From an uncultured Eubacteriales bacterium (GTDB taxonomy: Bacteria; Bacillota_A; Clostridia; Oscillospirales; CAG-272): 7,328 nt of DNA. Below, in pieces: positions 1-6,201 of the stretch. Numbering within the stretch: position 1 is the first letter of the stretch; every line of letters starts with the position of its first letter. Under the pieces are notes generated by a model. The model ran no database searches. It saw nothing but the letters and a program-made list of their open reading frames with translations, and was not told the origin of the DNA. The stretch covers positions 1 to 7,328 of the forward strand of contig USTB01000037.1 of the NCBI GenBank assembly GCA_900557635.1, given 5' to 3'. Both the position numbers and the translations under genes were made by a program.

Positions 1-437
1 CGTTCCCGATTGTCGCGCTGGACCGCGCCCTCGATCGTGAACACTTCACCAGCGTAGTGGGCGCCGATCGGGACGATGCCGAAATGCTGGCGTACCGCAC
101 CCTGACCTATGAGGGCATCCACCCTGCGGCAGACGTGCCAAGCTCCTACTATGCACAAAACGGTCTTGAGGCGGGAACGGTGAGCCAGATGCGCACCGTC
201 CTGACCGAACAGCTCAAGGCGCAGGCGGCACTCGGCGGTCGCTTCATCGAGCTTCGCATCTCCTTCTCCAACGACATCCGTCTGTTTGAGGACATGATCG
301 GAGAAGCCATATCCTCGGCGAACCGCTCCGGCTTGCCCGTCACCATCCGCGATACCTTCCGCGTGTTCACCAGCACCGCAACCAACGGTGCCGCCACCAT
401 CGAGATCTTCTACATCGACACCCCGAAGGCGGAATGA
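1..437 (+). CDS. 3' end of an unrecognised gene, truncated by window edge
   Basis: The frame is open from position 3 without a stop and ends at TGA 435-437, so the gene begins outside the window. At least 144 residues are visible. A GTG at 57 is in frame but has no convincing ribosome site, and the reading frame continues upstream of it, so it is not a likely start. The visible part has no signal peptide, membrane segment or catalytic motif that I recognise. The last ~60 residues alternate hydrophobic and polar residues (around FIELRISFSND and ATIEIFYIDTP), which suggests a beta-rich terminal domain. A weak impression is that this resembles accessory domains in clostridial transglutaminase-like exported proteins, but nothing visible proves it. 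It lies 67 nt upstream of hom on the same strand with no terminator between them, so co-transcription is possible. Confidence 0.75.
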   Translation, partial: FPIVALDRALDREHFTSVVGADRDDAEMLAYRTLTYEGIHPAADVPSSYYAQNGLEAGTVSQMRTVLTEQLKAQAALGGRFIELRISFSNDIRLFEDMIGEAISSANRSGLPVTIRDTFRVFTSTATNGAATIEIFYIDTPKAE

Positions 438-492
438 ACTTCACGAAAAAGCCCCATATATAAATTTCAAGCAACGATTTCCCATGAAAGGC

Positions 493-498
493 AGGAAA
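493..498 (+). promoter_or_regulatory. Shine-Dalgarno site of hom
   Basis: AGGAAA, 6 nt before ATG 505. It favours this start over the in-frame ATG at 484, which overlaps the region just upstream of the site. Confidence 0.65.
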
Positions 499-504
499 CA
501 AAAT

Positions 505-1572
505 ATGACTCAAATTGCAATTCTCGGATACGGCGTCGTAGGAAGCGGCGTTTATCAGGTGCTTTGCGAAAACGCCGCGCTCATTGCGCGTCACACCGGC
601 GGAGAAGCCATCGGCGTGAAATACGTGCTCGATCTGCGCGATTTCCCGGGCGATCCCGCACAGGACAAGGTCGTGCACGATTTTGACACCATCCTCAACG
701 ATCCCGAGGTGAAGATTGTCGCCGAGGTGATGGGCGGTTCCCATCCCGCATTTGAATATTCCATGGCGGCGCTCCGCGCGAAAAAGAGCGTGGTCACGTC
801 CAACAAGGAGCTGGTCGCCAACTTCGGTCCGGAGCTACTTGCCGCCGCCGAGGAAAACGGCGTCCGTTACCGTTACGAGGCGAGCGTGGGAGGCGGCATT
901 CCCTGCATTTCCGCCATTGAGAACTCCTTGATGGGAGACGAGATCACCGAGATCAACGGCATCGTCAATGGCACCACGAACTATATCCTCACCCGGATGT
1001 ACGAAAACGGACTTTCCTTTGAGGAGTGCCTTGCATCGGCACGCGCCAAGGGCTATGCAGAGGCAAATCCCGCCGCCGACATCGAAGGAATCGACGCCTG
1101 CCGCAAGGCGTGCATCCTCGGCGCTCTGGCTTTCGGTACGCTTGTACCGCCCGAAATCGTATCTACCGTTGGCATTTCCTCGGTCACGCAAGCGGATGTG
1201 GAGCGCGCCGCAAAGAATAACTGCGTGATCAAGCTCATCGCCCGTGCCGTCAAGTTAGAGAACGGGAAGATCCACATTCGGGTCGCACCGTTCGCCGTGA
1301 AAAAATCCAATCCGCTTGCAAATATCAACGATGTCTACAACGGCATCCTCATTCACGGCAACGCCGTGGGCGACGTGCTCCTGTACGGCGCGGGTGCGGG
1401 GAAGCGCCCCACCGCAAGCGCTGTGGTTTCGGACATCATCGATATCGTTCTTCACCGCAACGACCGCATTCACAATCTCCAATGGGTGCGCAACGCATCG
1501 GTATACACCGCAGACCTGACCCCCGAGGCGCAGGCTGTCATGGAAGAAAAGCTCGGAACGCCCCTCTGCTGA
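505..1572 (+). CDS. hom: Homoserine dehydrogenase, short form without ACT domain
   Basis: Catalyses NAD(P)H-dependent reduction of aspartate 4-semialdehyde to homoserine, the branch leading to threonine and methionine, in the cytoplasm. The protein is 355 residues. The N-terminal Rossmann fold starts with ILGYGVVGSG (GxGxxG at 8-13), followed by TSNKELVA (98-105), the substrate-domain signature NGTTNYILT (155-163), and GYAEANPAADIEGIDACRK (183-201), which carries the conserved Asp and Lys of the active site. GAGAGKRPTASAVVSDI (295-311) completes the family signature. Most bacterial enzymes have about 400-440 residues because of a C-terminal ACT domain; here the protein stops about 45 residues after the last core motif, so ACT is absent. 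ATG 505 was chosen because AGGAAA (493-498) lies 6 nt upstream. An in-frame ATG at 484 would add seven basic residues before the Rossmann strand and is less likely. The stop is TGA. Confidence 0.96.
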   Translation: MTQIAILGYGVVGSGVYQVLCENAALIARHTGGEAIGVKYVLDLRDFPGDPAQDKVVHDFDTILNDPEVKIVAEVMGGSHPAFEYSMAALRAKKSVVTSNKELVANFGPELLAAAEENGVRYRYEASVGGGIPCISAIENSLMGDEITEINGIVNGTTNYILTRMYENGLSFEECLASARAKGYAEANPAADIEGIDACRKACILGALAFGTLVPPEIVSTVGISSVTQADVERAAKNNCVIKLIARAVKLENGKIHIRVAPFAVKKSNPLANINDVYNGILIHGNAVGDVLLYGAGAGKRPTASAVVSDIIDIVLHRNDRIHNLQWVRNASVYTADLTPEAQAVMEEKLGTPLC

Positions 1573-1614
1573 GCACGTCCGAGGATACCTTTTCACCCTC
1601 TTATCCCAAGCATA

Positions 1615-1660
1615 CAAAAGCTCCCGTCCGCCGCAAACGGCAGACGGGAGCTTTTGCTGT
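1615..1660 (+). terminator. Intrinsic terminator after hom
   Basis: A perfect 14-bp stem (1615-1628 with 1643-1656) encloses one C-A mismatch and a further 4-bp stem GCCG/CGGC closed by a CAAA loop (1634-1637). The outer pairs are A-T, so TTTT follows the GC-rich CTCCCGTC/GACGGGAG core on the plus strand. It begins 43 nt after the hom stop. Because AAAA flanks the other side, the same hairpin could also stop minus-strand transcripts, but the minus gene has a better terminator of its own nearer to its stop. Confidence 0.88.
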
Positions 1661-1724
1661 CATGTCCGCAGCCGCTCCGAAAACTGCATCTACGTCCGCA
1701 CACACGTCGCCGAAGCCGCCGCGC

Positions 1725-1762
1725 AAAAAGCGGTGAGGCATCCGCAAAAGAACGCCTCACCG
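1725..1762 (-). terminator. Intrinsic terminator of the dockerin gene
   Basis: On the minus strand, CGGTGAGGC (1754-1762 read in reverse) pairs perfectly with GCCTCACCG (1731-1739 read in reverse) across a 14-nt loop and is followed directly by CTTTTT (1725-1730). It lies about 40 nt after the TGA at 1803-1805, a normal position for a rho-independent terminator. The stretch between this hairpin and the hom terminator (about 1657-1724) shows no gene or motif. Confidence 0.85.
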
Positions 1763-1802
1763 TAATAATATGCAGTTGTGTTATCGTAACGTTTCGCCGA
1801 TA

Positions 1803-3782
1803 TCAGCCGTAACGGTAGCTCAGGCGGCCCATGGGGAGGGACTTGCCCGAGGTATAGTAGGTCATAATGTCAAGCGGGTCGGAAACGCGATCCGCCACCT
1901 TGAAATACAGGGTATCGGAGCCGCCGTCCATTCCGATCACGGAGCGCGGAACGGCGATCTGCATCACATTGCCCTGCACGGTATAGGCCGCCGCACCCAC
2001 ATCGGTGCCGTTTCCGTTTTCGTCAAGACGGAGAACGCGGGTCACACCGTTCGCCACGCCGGAACGATTGATGACATATTCGTAGCCCTCCCAGCCCTTT
2101 CTCGAAACGGTGCCCGTGCCGATGAAGAGGTTCATCCAGGAATCCGAGCCGTCATAGGCGGTGATATCGTTTTCGCACTGAATGTAGAAATAGAAGTTAT
2201 CCGCATCGTGCGCGACCTTTGCGACCTGAATATTGTTGCGCGCCGCCGCCTCGGTATACGTGATGGTACGGGACGGGTCGGTGCTGTTTCTGGCGATATT
2301 CGTCGTCATCGGGGTCTGATACACGGTCTCCACGCCGTTCCACTGCGCGGCATCGGCGGAAATGTCCACGGTCTTTTCGATGGTTGCGGCGGCATCCGCC
2401 GTCACACCCTTGAATTCTCGGATATTGCGGCACAGCTGGAGGAAGAACGCATCGTTGTACCCGCCCTTCATCATCTCGGCATCGCGGGAGAATTCCATGC
2501 TGGCAGTGTCGATTAAGGAATACTCTCCGTTGTACCATGTTTTGATTGCGACCCACTCGTTCCATCCGGTTACAAACACAGTCCCCGGATTCTTTTCGTA
2601 AGCGGTTTTCCACTGATAGTCAAAGAAAGTACCCTTTACGGCATTTTCCGTGCTGTTCTTATATGTGATCATATCAAAGCCGCGTCCCCAATTCAAAGCG
2701 CCCTTTGTCAGAGAGGCGCTCATGGGCAGTGCGGGATGTGCGGCAATGGACACACTCATCATATCACCGTGAACAGGCTGGGGATATTTCCATTCCATCC
2801 ATGCAAAGCCGTTTTCATAGGTCTGCTCGGACGGCCACTGCGGATAACCGAAGGTGAAGAAATTCGCAATGGTATCGCTGTACGGCGCGGGATCGTAGGT
2901 GCTGTCGCCGGAAGCGCTGCGATCGTCCGACGGATTGGTATAGCCCACAATAAAGGGCTTTCCGTTCACACGGTACCATGTCTCGGAATAGATGTTCGGC
3001 TCGTAGATATCCTTATAAATATTCTCCACGGTGCGCATAGAGTAGGAGTGGGTGTAAAATGCGATCTGCGGCGTATCCCAGCCCTCCGCCATCATTTCAC
3101 TGAGCACCTTCATGAGAACCTTGGCGACGTAGGTATACGTCCATGCGTTCGTGGTGTCAAACACCAAAAAGTCCACGCCCGCAACGGTCAGAAGCTCCAT
3201 CTGCTTGCGGATCACCCATTCGTCGTCCGAACGGTAATAGCCCCACAGCGGCTCTCCCCACCAATGGAACTGACCGGCAGGACTGACGTCGCTTGTGGTC
3301 TTGAACATAGCATCCAGACCGTAATTGGCGATGATCTTTGTGACATCGTACACGCCGGTGTGCTCGTTGGTATAATAATGCTGATCCAACAGCAGGAAGA
3401 AGAAGAGTCCGACCTCCTGCGTATTGTAGCCGTTCACAAAGTCAAAGGTTCTGCCAAACTCGTCCACACCGACCATCATGTTCGCCGTGGTTCCGTTCCC
3501 GTAGATCGAACTTCCCGCTGTTCTGGTTTTCTTCAATAACTTCATACGTGTCTGAAGGTAGTCGTTGGAATCGATTCTTCCGTTTCCGTTAATGTCCGCA
3601 CGGCGAAAGCGCTCGGTGGTCATGGACATTCTGCCGAGGACGGAAGCGCGAATGAGAATGAGGTCGTTGGTATCGATTTTGCCGTTTCCGTTGGTGTCTC
3701 CGTTCGGCGCGGCAAAGACCGCCGCCGGGAAGCATCCCGCCAAAAGGACGACCAGTAAAAAAACTGCCAGGACTCGTTTCAT
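1803..3782 (-). CDS. Exported dockerin protein with GH71/GH99/WbsX-like and CBM9-like domains
   Basis: A 659-residue exported protein, probably acting on or binding a complex glycan at the cell surface. The signal peptide comprises MKR and a hydrophobic core (about 4-16), then LAGC (14-17), a good lipobox; a type I signal peptidase site (VFA, 22-24) is also present, so lipoprotein versus free secretion is unresolved. A type I dockerin module follows, with two calcium loops DTNGNGKIDTND (29-40) and DINGNGRIDSND (63-74). Such modules bind cohesins of cellulosome scaffolds. Residues ~125-455 resemble the GH71/GH99/WbsX-like barrel group: a query region around GYYRSDDEWVIRKQMEL, VDFLVFDTTNAW (203-214), and VTGWNEW (404-410) near the end, like the WNEW motif of those families. 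Residues ~470-659 look like a family 9 carbohydrate-binding (DOMON-like) beta domain. Enzyme activity and substrate are not established by the sequence. The start is supported by AAAAGGGG (3790-3797) 7 nt upstream. It is monocistronic, with its own promoter and terminator. Confidence 0.9.
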   Translation of the reverse strand: MKRVLAVFLLVVLLAGCFPAAVFAAPNGDTNGNGKIDTNDLILIRASVLGRMSMTTERFRRADINGNGRIDSNDYLQTRMKLLKKTRTAGSSIYGNGTTANMMVGVDEFGRTFDFVNGYNTQEVGLFFFLLLDQHYYTNEHTGVYDVTKIIANYGLDAMFKTTSDVSPAGQFHWWGEPLWGYYRSDDEWVIRKQMELLTVAGVDFLVFDTTNAWTYTYVAKVLMKVLSEMMAEGWDTPQIAFYTHSYSMRTVENIYKDIYEPNIYSETWYRVNGKPFIVGYTNPSDDRSASGDSTYDPAPYSDTIANFFTFGYPQWPSEQTYENGFAWMEWKYPQPVHGDMMSVSIAAHPALPMSASLTKGALNWGRGFDMITYKNSTENAVKGTFFDYQWKTAYEKNPGTVFVTGWNEWVAIKTWYNGEYSLIDTASMEFSRDAEMMKGGYNDAFFLQLCRNIREFKGVTADAAATIEKTVDISADAAQWNGVETVYQTPMTTNIARNSTDPSRTITYTEAAARNNIQVAKVAHDADNFYFYIQCENDITAYDGSDSWMNLFIGTGTVSRKGWEGYEYVINRSGVANGVTRVLRLDENGNGTDVGAAAYTVQGNVMQIAVPRSVIGMDGGSDTLYFKVADRVSDPLDIMTYYTSGKSLPMGRLSYRYG

Positions 3783-3798
3783 GCCGTATCCCCTTTTC

Positions 3799-3810
3799 TG
3801 CGATATCGCA
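3799..3810. promoter_or_regulatory. 12-bp perfect palindrome in the dockerin leader
   Basis: TGCGATATCGCA is a perfect palindrome located at roughly +9 to +20 of the predicted transcript, immediately upstream of the ribosome site. It could be a repressor operator or a tiny TGCG/CGCA hairpin with an ATAT loop. About two such palindromes are expected by chance in this window, so only its position makes it suggestive. Confidence 0.3.
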
Positions 3811-3824
3811 TATTATCTTCCTAT

Positions 3825-3853
3825 ATTCTACAGGATTCCTTCCCGTTTGTCAA
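3825..3853 (-). promoter_or_regulatory. Sigma-A promoter of the dockerin gene
   Basis: On the minus strand, TTGACA (3848-3853) and TAGAAT (3825-3830) are separated by exactly 17 bp. The -35 is perfect and the -10 matches 5 of 6. The expected transcript start is near 3818, giving a leader of about 36 nt with the ribosome site AAAAGGGG at its end. It sits just downstream of the terminator of the Cys-rich gene, so the dockerin gene is an independent unit. Confidence 0.85.
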
Positions 3854-3892
3854 CACCCGATTTTTGCCCAGTCAAAAGGGCGCGGAACACGT

Positions 3893-3931
3893 AAAAACGG
3901 GGTGACTGCCCGTGCATCGGACAGCCACCCC
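3893..3931 (-). terminator. Intrinsic terminator of the Cys-rich gene
   Basis: On the minus strand, GGGGTGGCTG (3922-3931 read in reverse) pairs with CAGTCACCCC (3899-3908 read in reverse) with one internal mismatch. Nine of ten positions pair, across a 13-nt loop, followed by a G-C step and TTTTT (3893-3897). It lies about 35 nt after the TGA at 3966-3968 and before the promoter of the next minus-strand gene. Confidence 0.85.
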
Positions 3932-3965
3932 TCGGATGATTCACAGACGGCGGTACGGCTCAGCC

Positions 3966-4781
3966 TCAGCCGCATCCGCAGCCCGAATGGGAAGAGCCGC
4001 TGCAGAATTCCCCGACGGGGAACTGCATTTTCCGGAATACGGAGCAAGGATCGTTTTCCGGAGGCTCACAGCACTCTTTTTCGGGAACGCAGAATTCGGT
4101 TGCATTGACGACAAACTGACCGGGGCGCTCCAGACGGACGACCGAGAAGAATCCCAGGCTCACAGCAAGGATTCTCTCCGCATCCTGATTAAAGCGGGGC
4201 GAACCCTGCGAGAGGATCCCATCGGGAATATCGCCCGCACAGCAACAACAGCACTTCACCTGGCAACGCTCCAGAATTTTGGCATCCAAAACCACCGGAT
4301 CGGCAACCTCGCACACAGCAGTGGGAAGGCTGACGCGGGAATCACAGCAGGTGTTGTGTTCGTGCTGAACCTCATGCGGCACGGTGCAGAAGGAGTCGCC
4401 GTCGGACGAGGAACGGAAGGTCTTTACATTCCCTTCCCCGCCGTACAGAATGACCTTCTTCTCCGCGACCGCAATGCCCTCCGCCTCTTCCACATGTCCC
4501 GGGCAGAGGCAGCATTCGCACACCAGCCGCACATAGAAGCGCACCGTCACTGTGTAGAAGCCGCGATTAAACTGCACGGGGGTCACAGAGAGCTGGGTCC
4601 ATACGGTCTGTGCGCATTTCACGCGCACCGCACCGGATTTTTCCACCATCTCCTGACCGCAGTCACTTAAGTACACCCGCACATTTTCAAAACAGTCTTT
4701 ATCCCTGCAGGAATCCAGGATACGGTCACACGAAATGCACACGTTTTCCCGAGCGCCCGCAGAATTGCGCATATCAGACAT
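3966..4781 (-). CDS. Cysteine-rich conserved hypothetical protein
   Basis: 271 residues with 27 cysteines (10%), far above its neighbours. The N-terminal region is NVCISCDRILDSCRDKDCFE (13-32), with Cys at 15, 18, 25 and 30. The middle has paired or clustered cysteines: CECCLC (88-93), CC (145-146) and a run of five (177-181). The C-terminal part has FFSVVRLERPGQFVVNATEF (211-230), then CVPEKECCE, and ends in GEFCSGSSHSGCGCG. Between the Cys clusters lie beta-like stretches such as FYTVTVRFYVRL (75-86) and EGIAVAEKKVILYG (101-114). There is no signal peptide or membrane segment, so it is predicted to be made in the cytoplasm. I recall similar uncharacterised proteins in Oscillospiraceae genomes, but I cannot name a family or function. 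Possible roles, all inferred, are metal binding or a disulfide-linked spore coat layer. The start is strongly supported by AAAGGAGG (4792-4799), 10 nt upstream. It has its own terminator; dac lies 166 nt upstream on the same strand. Confidence 0.88.
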   Translation of the reverse strand: MSDMRNSAGARENVCISCDRILDSCRDKDCFENVRVYLSDCGQEMVEKSGAVRVKCAQTVWTQLSVTPVQFNRGFYTVTVRFYVRLVCECCLCPGHVEEAEGIAVAEKKVILYGGEGNVKTFRSSSDGDSFCTVPHEVQHEHNTCCDSRVSLPTAVCEVADPVVLDAKILERCQVKCCCCCAGDIPDGILSQGSPRFNQDAERILAVSLGFFSVVRLERPGQFVVNATEFCVPEKECCEPPENDPCSVFRKMQFPVGEFCSGSSHSGCGCG

Positions 4782-4816
4782 AATTACTTTTCCTCCTTTG
4801 GATCAACCATCAAGCG

Positions 4817-4838
4817 GGCAATACCGCACGCGGTTGCC
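4817..4838 (-). other. Hairpin in the leader of the Cys-rich gene
   Basis: GGCAA (4817-4821) pairs with TTGCC (4834-4838) and CCG (4824-4826) with CGG (4831-4833), leaving a 2-nt bulge (4822-4823) and a 4-nt loop. It lies about 18 nt upstream of the ribosome site, on the predicted transcript from either candidate promoter. No U-run follows on the minus strand, so it is not a terminator. It may stabilise the mRNA or have no role. Confidence 0.35.
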
Positions 4839-4857
4839 GTTTGAATGTCCTCGGTAC

Positions 4858-4885
4858 AGTGTATGCCGCCCGCAGAATAATGTCC
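4858..4885 (-). promoter_or_regulatory. Candidate sigma-E-like promoter of the Cys-rich gene
   Basis: On the minus strand CATACACT (4858-4865) matches the Bacillus sigma-E -10 consensus CATACAMT at all eight positions. GGACATT (4879-4885), 13 bp upstream, matches the -35 consensus KMATATT at 5 of 7. The predicted start near 4851 gives a leader of about 70 nt. It competes with a sigma-A-like alternative just upstream. Confidence 0.4.
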
Positions 4886-4902
4886 ATACGGAGAAAAATC
4901 AA
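4874..4902 (-). promoter_or_regulatory. Alternative sigma-A-like promoter of the Cys-rich gene
   Basis: On the minus strand TTGATT (4897-4902) and TATTCT (4874-4879) are 17 bp apart. Four of six bases match in each case for the -10 and the -35. It overlaps the sigma-E-like candidate, so only one of the two may be used, or both in different stages. Confidence 0.3.
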
Positions 4903-4908
4903 TTTTTC
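4893..4908. repeat. AT-rich perfect inverted repeat
   Basis: GAAAAAT (4893-4899) and ATTTTTC (4902-4908) form a perfect 7-bp inverted repeat around CA. It is centred on the putative TTGATT -35 element of the Cys-rich gene, so an operator is conceivable; a relic of a weak dac terminator is another reading. Confidence 0.4.
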
Positions 4909-4947
4909 ACGGTGCGCGCCGTCAGGCGTTTTTCAGCCGTTTGCGTC

Positions 4948-6135
4948 CTATGATATGGCAAACGCGCGGAAGATGCGGAACAGAAGCTGACCGAAGCCGA
5001 TGCGCTCCACATCGTTCCCCGCCGTCAGCTCCACCGTTCCCACCTCGCGATCCCCGACCCGATACACCACCCTGCCGAGGACATCGCCGGTATGAACGGG
5101 CGCCGAAACGCTCTCCGGCATTTCCACGATCCGTTCCACCTTGCCGCTCTCTCCTTTTTCAAGAAGCACACCGAAATCGGACGATATTAAAGTCACATTT
5201 TTCTCACAGCTCCCGCGCACGGGAATCGAACCCACCTCGCATCCCGCATCCCGATAATAGCTCACGCGGGAAAATCCGTAATCCAGCATCTGCTTTGCCA
5301 CGGCGTTGCGCACGTCCCGTGTGGGAGAGCCCATCACCACGGCGATGAGCGACACGCCGTCCCGCTCCGCCGTTGCACTGATGCAGTAGCCCGCCTTGGA
5401 GGTGGAGCCGGTTTTCAGTCCGGTCGCGCCGCGATAGAACCGAATGAGGCGGTTCGTATTGGTCAGGGTGAATGCGCCGTTGCGCACCGTATCCTGCCAG
5501 ATGGTGGTGAACCGAAAGATGTCAGGGTGACGCATCAGCTCCGCCGACATGATGGCAATATCGCGGGCGGACGTAACGTGATTCGTCACATTGTCGTCCA
5601 ACCCGTTCGTGTTCTCAAAATGCGTATTCTTCATGCCGAGCTGTGCGGCGCGTTCGTTCATCCGATCCACAAACGCCGCCTCCGAGCCTTCGGTAAATTC
5701 CGCCAGCGCCACCGCCGCATCGTTGGCGGAGGCGACCACCACCGATTTCACAAGCTCCTCCACGGTCATAGTCTCACCGACTTCCAGAAAGATCTGCGAC
5801 CCGCCCATGGATGCCGCATGCTCCGAGATCTGCACCTGATCCGACATGGATATCTTCCCCGAGTCCACCGCCTCCATCACCAAAAGCAGGGTCATGACCT
5901 TGGTCACGGATGCCGGAGGCAGTGCTTCGTCCGCGTTCCGTTCAAACAGAACCTCGCCCGTATGCGCTTCCATTAAAATTGCACTGCGCGCCTGCGGCTC
6001 CCAGTCCCATTCCGCAAAGATGCCCAAGGAAAATGCCGCCGCAACGGCAAATACGAATACCAACGCGCCGAGTCGTCGGAATCCCCCGCCCTGTTTTCGG
6101 CGGATACCGACTGTATTACGGTCATGTCTTATCAC
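4948..6135 (-). CDS. D-alanyl-D-alanine carboxypeptidase (S11 penicillin-binding protein)
   Basis: Removes the terminal D-Ala from peptidoglycan pentapeptides outside the membrane, limiting cross-linking. The protein is 395 residues, with all three penicillin-binding motifs: SVTK (76-79, catalytic Ser76), SAN (136-138) and KTGS (241-244). A basic N-terminus and a hydrophobic stretch (22-41, ending near GIFA) form the signal peptide. Residues ~290-375 are the beta-rich C-terminal domain typical of PBP5-type enzymes, and residues ~379-395 (GFGQLLFRIFRAFAIS) form an amphipathic membrane-anchoring helix. The start is GTG 6135, because GGAGGG (6144-6149) lies 8 nt upstream; the frame extends upstream to 6237, but those 34 residues are Cys/Arg/His-rich and would wrongly precede the signal peptide. 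It belongs to the DacB/DacF/DacA group; the sequence does not decide which. No good terminator follows, so read-through into the Cys-rich gene is possible. Confidence 0.95.
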   Translation of the reverse strand: MIRHDRNTVGIRRKQGGGFRRLGALVFVFAVAAAFSLGIFAEWDWEPQARSAILMEAHTGEVLFERNADEALPPASVTKVMTLLLVMEAVDSGKISMSDQVQISEHAASMGGSQIFLEVGETMTVEELVKSVVVASANDAAVALAEFTEGSEAAFVDRMNERAAQLGMKNTHFENTNGLDDNVTNHVTSARDIAIMSAELMRHPDIFRFTTIWQDTVRNGAFTLTNTNRLIRFYRGATGLKTGSTSKAGYCISATAERDGVSLIAVVMGSPTRDVRNAVAKQMLDYGFSRVSYYRDAGCEVGSIPVRGSCEKNVTLISSDFGVLLEKGESGKVERIVEMPESVSAPVHTGDVLGRVVYRVGDREVGTVELTAGNDVERIGFGQLLFRIFRAFAIS

Positions 6136-6143
6136 TTTTTCAT

Positions 6144-6149
6144 CCCTCC
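6144..6149 (-). promoter_or_regulatory. Shine-Dalgarno site that fixes the GTG start of the carboxypeptidase
   Basis: GGAGGG on the minus strand, 8 nt before GTG 6133-6135. It lies inside the longer open frame, and the only well-spaced in-frame start codon after it is this GTG. An ATG overlapping the site is out of frame. Confidence 0.8.
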
Positions 6150-6172
6150 GATGCTTCCGTTTGTTCACTTCA

Positions 6173-6201
6173 TTTGTATGTGACGGCGCACGAAAACATG
6201 C
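6173..6201 (-). promoter_or_regulatory. Candidate sigma-E-like promoter of the carboxypeptidase gene
   Basis: On the minus strand GCATGTT (6195-6201) matches the sigma-E -35 consensus KMATATT at 6 of 7, and CATACAAA (6173-6180) matches the -10 CATACAMT at 7 of 8, with a 14-bp spacer, inside the usual 13-15 range. The predicted start near 6166 leaves a leader of about 30 nt carrying the ribosome site. No comparable sigma-A pair is visible for this gene. An inverted repeat GCGCA/TGCGC (6186-6190, 6199-6203) overlaps the -35. Confidence 0.45.

Noticed and set aside
388..504. Longer open frame upstream of the hom start
   Set aside because: It overlaps the end of the preceding gene, encodes a Ser/Arg/Pro-rich segment unlike the family's N-terminus, and the ribosome site points to 505.
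1770..2516. Long plus-strand open frame (248 codons) opposite the dockerin gene
   Set aside because: It lies wholly antisense to a gene with clear domains for most of its length, is rich in His, Arg, Gly and Ile as mirror frames of GC-rich genes are, and has no ribosome site.
2736..3539. Second long plus-strand open frame (267 codons) opposite the dockerin gene
   Set aside because: Same reasons: antisense shadow with His/Arg/Val-biased composition and no domain or start signal.
3695..3782. Duplicated calcium loops considered as EF-hand rather than dockerin
   Set aside because: Considered when reading the N-terminus of the 1803-3782 gene. The loops lack the flanking E-helix, are spaced about 34 residues apart with DxNxNGxIDxxD pattern, and sit in an exported protein, which fits type I dockerin better.
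3912..4670. Plus-strand open frame (252 codons) opposite the Cys-rich gene
   Set aside because: The minus-strand frame has a perfect AAAGGAGG site, a terminator and ordered Cys motifs; the plus frame starts inside that terminator hairpin and has no ribosome site.
4917..4933. Plus-strand hairpin CGCC-GTCA-GGCG followed by TTTTT
   Set aside because: The stem is only 4 bp and no plus-strand gene precedes it; on the minus strand no U-run follows, so it cannot be the dac terminator.
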